Shown: positions 8,876 to 17,430 of the stretch, one piece after another | Numbering within the stretch: the stretch's first letter is position 1 | Layout: each line of letters begins with the position of its first letter | Assembly (NCBI GenBank): GCA_963921305.4 | Contig: CAWUEX030000002.1 | Span: 1,860,001 to 1,924,000, forward strand | Length of the DNA stretch: 64,000 nucleotides | Source: CAWUEX02 sp963921305 | GTDB taxonomy: Bacteria > Pseudomonadota > Alphaproteobacteria > Rhodospirillales > Rhodospirillaceae | Direction: 5' to 3' | Translations under genes and position numbers: made by a program | Notes under the pieces: generated by a model | Told to the model about the DNA's origin: nothing | Seen by the model: only the letters and a program-made list of their open reading frames with translations | Databases searched by the model: none

Positions 8876-10081
8876 ATGCCCCAGTATTCCTATCGAGCGC
8901 TCAACAGCGAAGGCAAGTCCATTCGCGGCAAACTTAGCGCCAACAACGAAACCGACTTGTTCCAACAACTGGAAGATGCCGGCCTCGTTCTGATCGACAA
9001 CAAGCAGATCAAGGAGAAAGGTCTAGGCTCTGCGCTGGCCCGGGGTATCTCCAACCGCGAAAAGATTCAGTTCTTCGTTCACCTGGAACAGCTGCAAGCT
9101 GCGGGTGTTCCTCTGATTGACTCCCTCACTGACGTTCGCGACAGCACCGATGCTGCGCGTTTGCGTGACCTCACATCTGAAATCTTGAGCGATGTTAGCG
9201 AAGGTGTACCGCTTTCCCAGGCTTTCGAGCGTCATCCGAAGGTGTTCGGCGATCTCTATGCGTCGCTCATAGCTGCTGGTGAAGAAAGCGGCAACTTGAC
9301 GGCGTCGTTCCAGCACCTGACCCATCACACCAAATGGGAAGACGCAATCAAGCAGCGCATCAAGAAGGCGGCGCGCTATCCGGCTATCGTCATGATCGTC
9401 ATCTCAGCCATGCTCTTTTTTATGATGACGTTCGTGGTGCCCGGAATCGTCGAGTTCTTGAGGTCCAACAATCAGGACCTGCCGCCCATCACCTTGGCCT
9501 TGATCGCAACCTCGGACTTTTTCGTGGCCTACTGGTACGTCATCCTGGGGACGCCCATAGCTGTAATCTTGGTCGTGGTCGGCTTGGTAAAAGCGTCCGA
9601 TCAGATGAGGTACGTGCTGTCTTGTTTCTGGTTGCGTGTCCCCGTGATGGGTGAGCTGACGGCTAAGCTTGCCCTGTCGCGCTTTTGTCACTTTTTCGCC
9701 GTCATGTTCCAAAGCGGTGTTCCCATTCTGCAGTGCCTGGAAACCGCCCAGCGTGTTGTCGCCAACCGTTGCCTTGAGGAGTCCATGAAGATGGTCCGCG
9801 AGCAGGTCCAGAATGGCGAGCCGCTATCGGATGCCATGCGCAATTCCGGCCAGTTTCCCAGTCTCGTGCTGCGTATGGTGAAAATCGGCGAGGACAGCGG
9901 TAATCTCGGCGGTGTGCTCGATAACGTGACCGACTTTTATGATAAAGATGTCGATGAAGGGATCGACGCCATGATCGGCATGATTGAACCCGCAATGACT
10001 GTCATTTCAGGGGTTATCATGGGGTGGATTGTGATCGGTGTTATGGGGCCGATCTACGATAGTTTGGGTAATCTGACCTAA
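8876..10081 (+). CDS. Type IV pilus inner-membrane platform protein (PilC/MshG/GspF family)
   Basis: Polytopic inner-membrane protein of 401 residues, the usual family length, on which the assembly ATPase acts. It starts with the YRALNSEGKSIRGKLSA segment typical of GspF. It contains two repeated GspF domains, seen as LEQLQAAGVPLIDSL and FAVMFQSGVPILQCLE, each followed by VSEGVPLSQAF / VQNGEPLSDAM and GEESGNL / GEDSGNLGG. Three hydrophobic helices lie near residues 170-190, 215-240 and 375-395. It lies between the ATPase and the PilM/N-like gene. Confidence 0.95.
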   Translation: MPQYSYRALNSEGKSIRGKLSANNETDLFQQLEDAGLVLIDNKQIKEKGLGSALARGISNREKIQFFVHLEQLQAAGVPLIDSLTDVRDSTDAARLRDLTSEILSDVSEGVPLSQAFERHPKVFGDLYASLIAAGEESGNLTASFQHLTHHTKWEDAIKQRIKKAARYPAIVMIVISAMLFFMMTFVVPGIVEFLRSNNQDLPPITLALIATSDFFVAYWYVILGTPIAVILVVVGLVKASDQMRYVLSCFWLRVPVMGELTAKLALSRFCHFFAVMFQSGVPILQCLETAQRVVANRCLEESMKMVREQVQNGEPLSDAMRNSGQFPSLVLRMVKIGEDSGNLGGVLDNVTDFYDKDVDEGIDAMIGMIEPAMTVISGVIMGWIVIGVMGPIYDSLGNLT

Positions 10082-10116
10082 CTCAAGGTTGGGTGCCCTA
10101 AGGGGGAGATGAACAT

Positions 10117-11718
10117 ATGGCGCGTAGCCAGTTCATTCTGAACGTCGGTGATGACAACGTCGCCCTCACCAAGATTGTGAACAAGAAAGTCGTCAATGCG
10201 TGGTTGGCGTCGCCGGACCCTCAACTCGCTCACGAGGAGCTTGGTGAGGCCTTTGCCGATGACAAGAAGGCAGCCGTGTCCGTTGTGTTCGATACCCTGG
10301 ATCAAGCTCGCCAGGAAGACGAGATTCCTAAAGTGAGCGTGCTTGACCGCCGTAAAGTCATGGCGCGTCATATCAACATGGCATTCCCGGGCGTCAACCT
10401 TCGTGGCGCGCGGCTGATTGGCGAGGGTGAGAAGAAGAACACCCTGAAATACGAATTTGCGTCCGTTCCGCTTGATGGCCGGGTGCCCGGCTGGGTGGAT
10501 TTTGTCGAGAGCCTGCCGAACGACACGCGCGGTTTTTACACACTGGCGTCTGAGAACGTCGATATGGTTGCCGCGTTGTTGCCTGAAGATTTGCCACCCG
10601 TTGAGGAAGGAAACCATTGGCGCCACCTCATCGGGGTCAATGTCACCGGGGGATTTCGCCAGATTATCGAGAAAAACGGCGAGTTGTGTCTGACCCGTCT
10701 GACAGCAGCTCCACCAGAAGAAACGCCGCCAGAAGAATTCGCCGATATGATCTACCGTGATTTTCAGGCCACGGTAACGTACATCAAGCGTCTTGGATAT
10801 GTTGCCGGAGACACCCTTGATTTGGTTGTGGTGACGGCAGGAGAGAACCATGCCGCGATGGAGCAAATGGACTGGGGTGCTGCACGGTCCACAACCATCG
10901 TCTCTCCGCACGAGGCAGCTGAGACGTTAGGGTTGGGCTCGATCGGCCGTGAAGACCAGCCATATTGCGACGTTCTCCATGCGGCCTGGTTTGGCGCTAA
11001 GCGAACGCCCGCGCTGCCGCTTACCCGTTCCGTCGCGCTAGGCGATTCCAAGGACGACCTTAGAGACCTTGCATTCTTTCTTGCTCCTTACGCCGCCGCC
11101 GCGAGCGTCGTTGGCTGCATCGGATGGATTGGCTGGACGCTGTTCCAGACGTCAAATATGGAGGGCGCGAACGCACAGCTTGAAGTGGATCTGGCTTCGG
11201 CGCGCACGACGCTCAGTCAGGAGGAGGCGCGCCTTGCAACCCTGCCTTACGAGGCCGGTGCAATGCGCAACGTGTTCGATGTGCTGGAGTCCATGCGTGC
11301 AGGGGAAGTCGATATGGTGCCCCTGCTCGATGGCTTGTTCCGGTCTCTTGATGGCGATGCCGTCGTGCTGAATTTCACGTTTACAGCCGGAGGAGCTTCC
11401 CCTCAGGGCGGTAGGCGTGCGCAGCAAGCCGGAAATTCTGAGTACATCATGGATGTGCGCATGAAGCTTGATGACATCATCGCAACGGCCGATGAAGCGG
11501 TTGAGGTTGCAGCAAACCTGGAAACACGCATTAGAGAGCAGTTCGCTGAAGGGTTCGAGGTTGAGATGACGGTCGAGCCCGTTGCCGCTCAGTCGAGCGA
11601 GGGGTTCTCAGGCGGGCTATTTGTCGAAGAGGGGGCCACTGCCGGTCAGGTCAACGACAGCGGCCGGTCGGACGAACCTTTTTATACGGAATTTAGAATC
11701 GCGAGGGTCGGTCGATGA
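10117..11718 (+). CDS. GspL/PilM-PilN-like bitopic alignment-complex protein
   Basis: A 533-residue protein with a long cytoplasmic N-terminal region (about 320 residues, no clear enzymatic motif), one transmembrane helix (LAFFLAPYAAAASVVGCIGWIGW) and a periplasmic part that begins with a coiled coil and ends in a mixed alpha/beta region. This topology matches GspL, or a fusion of PilM (cytoplasmic, actin-like) and PilN (bitopic). AGGGGGAG eight bases before the ATG marks the start. Its stop overlaps the next start in an ATGA, and the following genes fit PilO and PilP, so it is placed by topology and order more than by sequence match. Confidence 0.7.
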   Translation: MARSQFILNVGDDNVALTKIVNKKVVNAWLASPDPQLAHEELGEAFADDKKAAVSVVFDTLDQARQEDEIPKVSVLDRRKVMARHINMAFPGVNLRGARLIGEGEKKNTLKYEFASVPLDGRVPGWVDFVESLPNDTRGFYTLASENVDMVAALLPEDLPPVEEGNHWRHLIGVNVTGGFRQIIEKNGELCLTRLTAAPPEETPPEEFADMIYRDFQATVTYIKRLGYVAGDTLDLVVVTAGENHAAMEQMDWGAARSTTIVSPHEAAETLGLGSIGREDQPYCDVLHAAWFGAKRTPALPLTRSVALGDSKDDLRDLAFFLAPYAAAASVVGCIGWIGWTLFQTSNMEGANAQLEVDLASARTTLSQEEARLATLPYEAGAMRNVFDVLESMRAGEVDMVPLLDGLFRSLDGDAVVLNFTFTAGGASPQGGRRAQQAGNSEYIMDVRMKLDDIIATADEAVEVAANLETRIREQFAEGFEVEMTVEPVAAQSSEGFSGGLFVEEGATAGQVNDSGRSDEPFYTEFRIARVGR

Positions 11719-12359
11719 AACTCTCTGATGTCCCCATTCCCGTCCTCATATCGAGCGGCATCCTGGCCTTTTTCCTTTTGGTGTTCCTGATCGCATTTCC
11801 GTTTCTGTCAGGATCCTTAGACGATGCAACGGCAGAAAACCGCCGTCTGCAAAACGATCTTCGCACAGTCCAAGCGTCCATTGACCGCGCGCGCGCCGAT
11901 TACGATTTCGTTGTCGAGAATGAGCAGCGGTTTGAAGAAGCCATGGCCAGCGATGAAATCGTTCCTCATACACGCCGTGCAGCGGCTCGCCATATGCAGA
12001 CAGTCGCGCTCGATAATGGCCTTACGTCTCTCAACTATAACTTTGCGCTTGAGGGGAGTGATAGTAGAGGGGCTGACCGTGACCAAGCCGCTGAAAACAA
12101 GGCGTATTCGTTACACACAGAAACGATTGACGTTGAAGTCGGCGCGCCTCTAGACCGGCCCGTTTATGCGTTTGTTGAAGAGTTAACACGAACGATTCCT
12201 GGCACCGTGGTGGTTCGGGAAATCATCATGCAGCGATCTGAGAGCATATCGACTGACATGTTAAATCGGGTCGCCATGGGACAAAACTCGGGCATCGTAT
12301 CCGGCTCCATCACCTTTTCCTGGCGCACGGCGCAAGCTAACCGGGAGGCGGAACAATGA
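11715..12359 (+). CDS. PilO/GspM-like inner-membrane alignment protein
   Basis: A 214-residue bitopic protein: one N-terminal helix (PVLISSGILAFFLLVFLIAFPFL), a coiled coil (about residues 38-85: AENRRLQNDLRTVQASIDRA) and a small periplasmic alpha/beta domain. This is the classical PilO/GspM layout. The start codon overlaps the stop of the upstream GspL-like gene (ATGA), and its own stop overlaps the next start in the same way, so the three are translationally coupled and probably made in fixed ratio. It would join the cytoplasmic ATPase/platform side to the secretin. Confidence 0.72.
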   Translation: MKLSDVPIPVLISSGILAFFLLVFLIAFPFLSGSLDDATAENRRLQNDLRTVQASIDRARADYDFVVENEQRFEEAMASDEIVPHTRRAAARHMQTVALDNGLTSLNYNFALEGSDSRGADRDQAAENKAYSLHTETIDVEVGAPLDRPVYAFVEELTRTIPGTVVVREIIMQRSESISTDMLNRVAMGQNSGIVSGSITFSWRTAQANREAEQ

Positions 12360-12856
12360 TGTTCAAGAATGCCGAAAGGGTGCTTTCGCTATTTGTCGCC
12401 TTGGTTGCGTTTAGTATTGCTCCATCTTCCGTGTTGTCTCAGGAAGGCGGTGAAGGTGATGGCGCAGATATGTCGTCCGCTGAAACCGAGGTGTTTGGCG
12501 CCTCCGGTGTTCCCGATACGCTGATGTTCAGCATCGATGAGCTTAACGAGATTCAGAGTCGCATTGCCGGTGGAGACGTCACAGACGAAGTATTGCGGAC
12601 TGAGGCAATCGAAGAAGCCAACTTGTTCCTTTCATCCATTCTCTACTTCGGTCCGAAGGACTGGACGATTTGGGTTAACGGTACGCCCGTTGGGCCAGGT
12701 GAATCTGTCGATTCCTTTGAGGTGGTCAGTATTGACCCAACATCGGTTGAGATGATTGTTCCACTCAGTGCTGCGGGGATGCGGCCAGTGCGCCTTGAAC
12801 CCAATCAGACGTTCATCAGCCAGACCGGAGTGGTGCTTGAAGGTCAATGGGACTAG
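12356..12856 (+). CDS. Periplasmic PilP/GspC-like protein
   Basis: A 166-residue protein with an N-terminal signal or anchor segment (LSLFVALVAFSIAPSSVLSQ), an acidic Gly-rich linker, and a C-terminal small beta domain. The segment WTIWVNGTPVGPGESVDSF followed by VSIDPTSVEMIV resembles the homology-region domain of GspC/PilP, which docks on the secretin N-domains. It overlaps the PilO-like gene by four bases and the ABC ATPase gene by ten. The match is by fold pattern and position only. A second ATG at 12359 is a possible start. Confidence 0.62.
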   Translation: MMFKNAERVLSLFVALVAFSIAPSSVLSQEGGEGDGADMSSAETEVFGASGVPDTLMFSIDELNEIQSRIAGGDVTDEVLRTEAIEEANLFLSSILYFGPKDWTIWVNGTPVGPGESVDSFEVVSIDPTSVEMIVPLSAAGMRPVRLEPNQTFISQTGVVLEGQWD

Positions 12857-13611
12857 CTGAACCGGGGTCACCTCTTTCCGTATCCGGCGTCGCGGCATCA
12901 TACGGCAAGGTCCAGGTCCTCAATGACATATCGTTTGACTTGGTTTCCGGTGAGGCGTTTGGCCTTATTGGCCTGAATGGGGCCGGCAAGACCACGCTTA
13001 TCCGATCAATCCTGGCGCTCGGCCAATCTATCGGCGACGTAACATTTTTCGGCAAGCCCAATCACGCGGCGGCAGCGCGCCGCAGCATGATCTATTTGCC
13101 AGAGAAATTCATGCCGGCACCTCAGCTCACCGGGTGGGAGCATCTCTCCCTTATGCTGAGCTACTTCCGACAAAAGGTGGATCGGGCCAAGGCCGCTGAA
13201 ATCGCAGCCGGACTAGGATTCGATACAAACGCACTGACCCGCCGTGTCAGGACGTATTCAAAGGGCATGGGACAGAAGATCGGCCTGATCGGGGTGCTTC
13301 TGGCGGAGGTTCCACTTATGGTCCTCGACGAGCCGATGAGCGGACTGGACCCGCGCTCTCGTGTCCTCCTGAAGGATCGCCTTCTTGACGCCAAGGCGGC
13401 GGGACGGACGATCTTCTTTAGCTCCCATATCCTTGCCGACATTGAAGAGATTTGTGACCGTATCGGCATTATTCATGGCAGCCGTCTCATTTTCTTGGGT
13501 ACGCCAGCGGAATTCGTCACGCGGTATGACTCGCCGAATCTCGAACGGGCGTTTCTGACAGCGCTTGAGCGCAGTGAGACAGCTTCAGGCGCAGCCGAAG
13601 CCGAGGCCTAG
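12847..13611 (+). CDS. ABC transporter ATP-binding protein (pilus cluster)
   Basis: ABC ATPase of 254 residues. Walker A is GLNGAGKTTLIRS, the signature motif is degenerate (YSKGMGQKIGL in place of LSGGQ), and Walker B is LMVLDEPMSGLDP followed by a switch His in FFSSHIL. The start overlaps the upstream gene by ten bases, tying it to the pilus operon. The likely permease is the ABC-2 protein at 2652-3404. The YSKGMGQ form is common in ABC-2 exporters of the NodI/DrrA/CcmA type. It may serve pilus assembly as PilH does in Myxococcus (inference). Confidence 0.85.
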   Translation: MGLAEPGSPLSVSGVAASYGKVQVLNDISFDLVSGEAFGLIGLNGAGKTTLIRSILALGQSIGDVTFFGKPNHAAAARRSMIYLPEKFMPAPQLTGWEHLSLMLSYFRQKVDRAKAAEIAAGLGFDTNALTRRVRTYSKGMGQKIGLIGVLLAEVPLMVLDEPMSGLDPRSRVLLKDRLLDAKAAGRTIFFSSHILADIEEICDRIGIIHGSRLIFLGTPAEFVTRYDSPNLERAFLTALERSETASGAAEAEA

Positions 13612-13637
13612 TCGTTTCTGCGACAGGGTTGTGCGGG

Positions 13638-14762
13638 TTACAGAGACAGCTTGGATGTATCGACGTCTTTGAGTCCGCCACCGTCTCCGCCGGCAACCTG
13701 AGCCTGCTTCATCTTAAGCTTCAGATCTCCGGCGTTATCGGCCTCTCCGATCGCCGTCTCTTCACTGATGTCACCAGCCTGCCACAAGCGCAGCAAGGCC
13801 TGGTCGAAGGTTTGCATGCCATTGTGCTCGTTTTCGGCAATGACCGACTTGAGTTCCTTGACCTCGCCTTTGCTGATGAGCTCCTTGATGTAGCCCTGGT
13901 TCAGCATAACTTCCAGGGCGGCGGCCCGGCCGCCGCTTTCCTTGCGCACCAGGCGTTGCGAGATAATGCCCCGCAAGTTCAATGACAAATTGAGCAAGAT
14001 CTGATGGTGCATTTCTTGAGGGAAGAAATTCACCACACGCTCGATTGCCTGATTCGCGTTATTCGCATGCAAAGTGGCCATAGCCAGGTGACCCGTTTCG
14101 GCAATGTTAATGGCGTGCTCCATTGTGGTCATATCTCTGATTTCGCCAATCAGGATAAGATCGGGGTGTTGCCGCAATGTGTTCTTCAAAGCGGCATCGA
14201 AGGAGTCTGTGTCGACGCCGACCTCGCGTTGCGTGATCAGGCACTGTTTGTGCTCATGAACGAACTCGACAGGATCTTCGATGGTGATGATGTGGCCCGG
14301 CGCGGTCGCATTGCGGTGGCCGATCATCGCCGCGAGAGTGGTCGACTTACCTGACCCCGTTCCCCCGACTACGAAGATCAGGCCGCGCTTCTCCATGACC
14401 AAGTCGCCGAACAGGCTTGGCAGATTCAGTTGCTCAAGCGTCGGAATTTCCGTGCGGATAATGCGAGCCACAATGCCTGGCATCTGGCGTTGGCGAAACA
14501 GGTTGAGGCGAAACCGCCCGACCCCATCCATGACCAGGGCCATATTAAATTCACCGGTTTCTTCAAACTCGGCTTGCTGCTTCTCGTTCATGAACGAGTT
14601 GATAATCTCCGTCACTTCGTCCGGAGAAAGGGCCGCGTCCTGAAGGTTCTTAAAGCCGGTGTCACCACGCCACATGGGTGGCGCATGCGCGGTGATGTAG
14701 AGGTCGGATCCGCCTGGGCCGGCGAGTTCCTTTAACCAGCCTTCAAAACGAGCGTCTGCCAT
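13638..14762 (-). CDS. pilU: Type IV pilus retraction ATPase PilU
   Basis: PilT-family ATPase of 374 residues for pilus depolymerisation. The N-terminal PAS-like region starts LKELAGPGGSDLYI. Walker A is GGTGSGKSTTLAAMI, Asp box IEDPVEFVHEHK, Walker B LILIGEIRD, His box ATLHANNAN. The loop LNQGYIKELISKGEV replaces the AIRNLIRE motif of PilT, which marks it as PilU. GGGGGACC sits upstream of the ATG. It lies downstream of pilT on the minus strand and converges with the ABC ATPase gene. Confidence 0.9.
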   Translation of the reverse strand: MADARFEGWLKELAGPGGSDLYITAHAPPMWRGDTGFKNLQDAALSPDEVTEIINSFMNEKQQAEFEETGEFNMALVMDGVGRFRLNLFRQRQMPGIVARIIRTEIPTLEQLNLPSLFGDLVMEKRGLIFVVGGTGSGKSTTLAAMIGHRNATAPGHIITIEDPVEFVHEHKQCLITQREVGVDTDSFDAALKNTLRQHPDLILIGEIRDMTTMEHAINIAETGHLAMATLHANNANQAIERVVNFFPQEMHHQILLNLSLNLRGIISQRLVRKESGGRAAALEVMLNQGYIKELISKGEVKELKSVIAENEHNGMQTFDQALLRLWQAGDISEETAIGEADNAGDLKLKMKQAQVAGGDGGGLKDVDTSKLSL

Positions 14763-14786
14763 GTGTGCGGTCCCCCATAACGCGAT

Positions 14787-14805
14787 GGGCCGGTTGACCC
14801 GGCCC
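14787..14805 (-). other. Intergenic hairpin between pilT and pilU
   Basis: Seven-bp GC stem GGGCCGG / CCGGCCC with a five-base loop, in the 66-base gap between the pilT stop and the pilU start. No T-run follows on the minus strand, so it is more likely an mRNA-stability or partial-attenuation element than a full terminator. Confidence 0.4.
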
Positions 14806-14828
14806 CGGATTGTTTAAAAATAAAGGTT

Positions 14829-15986
14829 CTAGAAGAAAGATTTGGACTTCTTGGGCGCTGGTTCCTCGGCTTTGGGCTGAGGAGCTGGTTTCGCCGGCGC
14901 TGCCGCAGGTTTAGCAGGCTGGCCGCCGCCGCCTGTTTCCGCAGGTGTGTCGCCGTCGTCCTTGGTCATCGCTTCCGCTTCAGCGGCTTGTTCCTCATCG
15001 ATCAAGCCGTCACTCTTCAGTTGGCGCAAGGCTTCTTCCATGGTCTGCATGCCATAGCGCTGGCCGACCTGGATCATTGAATAGATCTGCGGAATTTTGG
15101 CCTCGCGTATCAGATTGCGGACCGCGGACGTGCCGACCATGATTTCGTGGGCCGCCACCCGGCCACCGCCGGCCTTCTTAAGCAAGACCTGACTGACAAC
15201 GGCCTGAAGCGATCCTGCGATCATCGCGCGCACCATTCCTTGTTCACCTGCGGGGAACACGTCAATGATGCGGTCTACGGTTTTTGCGGCGGAGCTGGTG
15301 TGCAGCGTTCCCATCACCAAGTGGCCGGTTTCAGCTGCGGTGAGGGCGAGCGAGATCGTTTCGTGATCACGCATTTCGCCCACCAGAATGACATCCGGGT
15401 CTTCACGCAACGCGCTTTTCAGGGCGCGGGCAAAAGAGTTGGTGTGCCGTCCGACTTCGCGGTGGTTGATCAGCGCGTTCTTCGGGCTATGAACGAACTC
15501 AACCGGATCTTCGATCGTCAGAATGTGCCGGTCTGTGTTCGCATTCATATAGTCGATCATGGCAGCAAGGGTTGTCGACTTGCCGGAGCCCGTCGGTCCT
15601 GTAACCAGCACCATGCCCCGTTCCGTTTCCGCGAACTTCTTAAAGATATCGGGCGCGTTCAAATCCTCTAAAGACGGGATCTTAGTGGGAATTTCGCGAA
15701 ACGCCGCCGCCGCCCCGGTTGTCGTGTTGTAGGCATTGACGCGGAACCGGGATTCTTCACCGTAGGCAATGGCGAAGTCGATCTCCTTCTCCGCCTCGTA
15801 CTCCGAACGCTGCTCTTCAGTCATGATCGAATACAGCATGTTCTTGACCGTATCCGGATCAAGTTCACCGGTCTTGATTGGTTTCAGGCCGCCGTCGATC
15901 CGCACCATTGGCTGTTTCGCGGCAACCAAGTGTAAGTCAGACGCTTTGTTCTTTTGCGAAAATGCGAGCAGTTCGGTGATTTCCAT
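14829..15986 (-). CDS. pilT: Type IV pilus twitching motility ATPase PilT
   Basis: Retraction ATPase of 385 residues. Motifs: ASDLHLVAAKQPMVRIDG at the N-terminus, Walker A GPTGSGKSTTLAAMI, Asp box IEDPVEFVHSPK, Walker B VILVGEMRD, His box GTLHTSSAAKT, and the PilT-specific AVRNLIREAK. The C-terminus extends about 45 residues past the usual end as a Pro/Ala/Lys-rich tail ending PKKSKSFF, uncommon in PilT and perhaps a docking tail. It is probably cotranscribed with pilU. A purine-rich GGGAG lies eleven bases before the ATG. Confidence 0.95.
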   Translation of the reverse strand: MEITELLAFSQKNKASDLHLVAAKQPMVRIDGGLKPIKTGELDPDTVKNMLYSIMTEEQRSEYEAEKEIDFAIAYGEESRFRVNAYNTTTGAAAAFREIPTKIPSLEDLNAPDIFKKFAETERGMVLVTGPTGSGKSTTLAAMIDYMNANTDRHILTIEDPVEFVHSPKNALINHREVGRHTNSFARALKSALREDPDVILVGEMRDHETISLALTAAETGHLVMGTLHTSSAAKTVDRIIDVFPAGEQGMVRAMIAGSLQAVVSQVLLKKAGGGRVAAHEIMVGTSAVRNLIREAKIPQIYSMIQVGQRYGMQTMEEALRQLKSDGLIDEEQAAEAEAMTKDDGDTPAETGGGGQPAKPAAAPAKPAPQPKAEEPAPKKSKSFF

Positions 15987-16080
15987 GGTGCGTGCGCTCC
16001 CTAAAAAGTCTGTTTACAACGTCACCGGCGCAGACCGGCGCGTTAATAGCGGCGAAGGCGAGTCTGGAAAACTCGTGGTC

Positions 16081-17277
16081 CTACAATTGTGCTCTGAGAT
16101 ACCTCGCCCGGTCGCGGACACTATCCACTGATGTGTCCAGAAAAATGGGTTGCATCTCAAAGAGCCGGATAAACTCTGTGTAATAGCCAAGGGCATCGCG
16201 GCGCCGGCTGAGACGATCCGACAACACGCCCGCGTTTAGGTGATAAATTGCTGTGTCAGGAGAGCGCTCAATAGCGGCGGTCATATATCCCAGGGCCGCC
16301 TCCGTCTGCCCGAGTTGTCCCTTCAAATTCGATATCGCGGCCAGGATGCCCGCGGTCTGCACACCCTCACTTACAAGACCCTCAAGCCGGGCGAGCGCGC
16401 GGTTGGGCTCCATGGTGCTAGTGCTTTCCAACACCCGGCTCAGGACCGACTGATTGGTTGGTTCGATCACCAAGAACCGGTCATAAGCCGCGTCGGCTTC
16501 GGCCATGCGGTCCAAGCGTTCGCTGGTCATCGCGATGCCCAGCAGTGCCAACCGGTCTTTGCCGTTTTCCGCAAGAATTTCCTGATACTTCTGCAGAGCC
16601 TCTTCGTAACGGCCTGCCGCGAAATCTTTGATTGCGCGGTGATACGGTGTGTCGGTGTCTTCCGCCATGACCGCATCCATAATCAGGCGGCGGGCGTCAT
16701 CGCGCCATGTCGTCAACACTTTGTCGCGATAGTCGGCCCGGCGGCCATCCTCTGAACTGTGATACCGCTCGACAGCTTTGGGCCAGGATCCTTGCAGGCG
16801 GTGAAGTTGCCGCAGATAGGAGGCCCCGTAAGCGACGTTCCGCGCCGGGTCAAAAGCCTCTTCAAGGGAGGCAAAGGCGTCTGGGTGGTAGCGCAGGTTG
16901 ATCTGCATGCACCCGACATCAATGCTGCGCAAGCCGTCTTCAATGAGCCGGCGGGTCTCGGCCAAGGCTTCTTCTTTTGACTCAAAATATTGTCCTTGCC
17001 CGGCCGCGTTGATGGTCCACGGCCATGCGACCAAAGAGCCATTCGGGCCCATGCCGCGTCCCGACTCCACCAGCGATATCGCGGCCAGCAAACCCTGGGG
17101 AATGCGTTCGTTGCGCTCGGCCACCTGGACATATCTTTGGCAGACACCCGCGTCCGTCACGCTGCTTTGCGCCTGCGCCGCGGTGCCCTGGCCGCTCAAC
17201 GCCCACGCCAGGGCCGCCAAGCCCACGGTGCTGGGCTGTAACCAATTGTTTTTATTCGTTTTAAAGAAACGGATCAT
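16081..17277 (-). CDS. Lytic transglycosylase with C-terminal TPR repeats
   Basis: Secreted peptidoglycan-cleaving enzyme. After an N-terminal signal segment (PSTVGLAALAWALSGQGTAAQAQ), the SLT-type domain shows the catalytic Glu in LLAAISLVESGRG, then VGCMQINLRYH and NVAYGASYLRQLH, the usual order of motifs. From about residue 200 the protein is made of TPR-like helices (YDRFLVIEP, AAIERSPDTAIYHLNAGVL). It sits between pilT and a pilin gene on the same strand. Such enzymes open peptidoglycan for pilus or secretion complexes; that role here is inference from context. Confidence 0.85.
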   Translation of the reverse strand: MIRFFKTNKNNWLQPSTVGLAALAWALSGQGTAAQAQSSVTDAGVCQRYVQVAERNERIPQGLLAAISLVESGRGMGPNGSLVAWPWTINAAGQGQYFESKEEALAETRRLIEDGLRSIDVGCMQINLRYHPDAFASLEEAFDPARNVAYGASYLRQLHRLQGSWPKAVERYHSSEDGRRADYRDKVLTTWRDDARRLIMDAVMAEDTDTPYHRAIKDFAAGRYEEALQKYQEILAENGKDRLALLGIAMTSERLDRMAEADAAYDRFLVIEPTNQSVLSRVLESTSTMEPNRALARLEGLVSEGVQTAGILAAISNLKGQLGQTEAALGYMTAAIERSPDTAIYHLNAGVLSDRLSRRRDALGYYTEFIRLFEMQPIFLDTSVDSVRDRARYLRAQL

Positions 17278-17430
17278 GCCGCATGTCCCCAGTGACCGGG
17301 GATCGGAAGCCCATCCTCAGGACGTATCCGTACCCCGCCATTACCCCATTAACGAAGTTCTAGAGTGCCGCCAATCGGCCTTCAAGGCAAGGGTGTGTGG
17401 AGGCGCTAAAGCCCCGAGAAACTGCACCTT

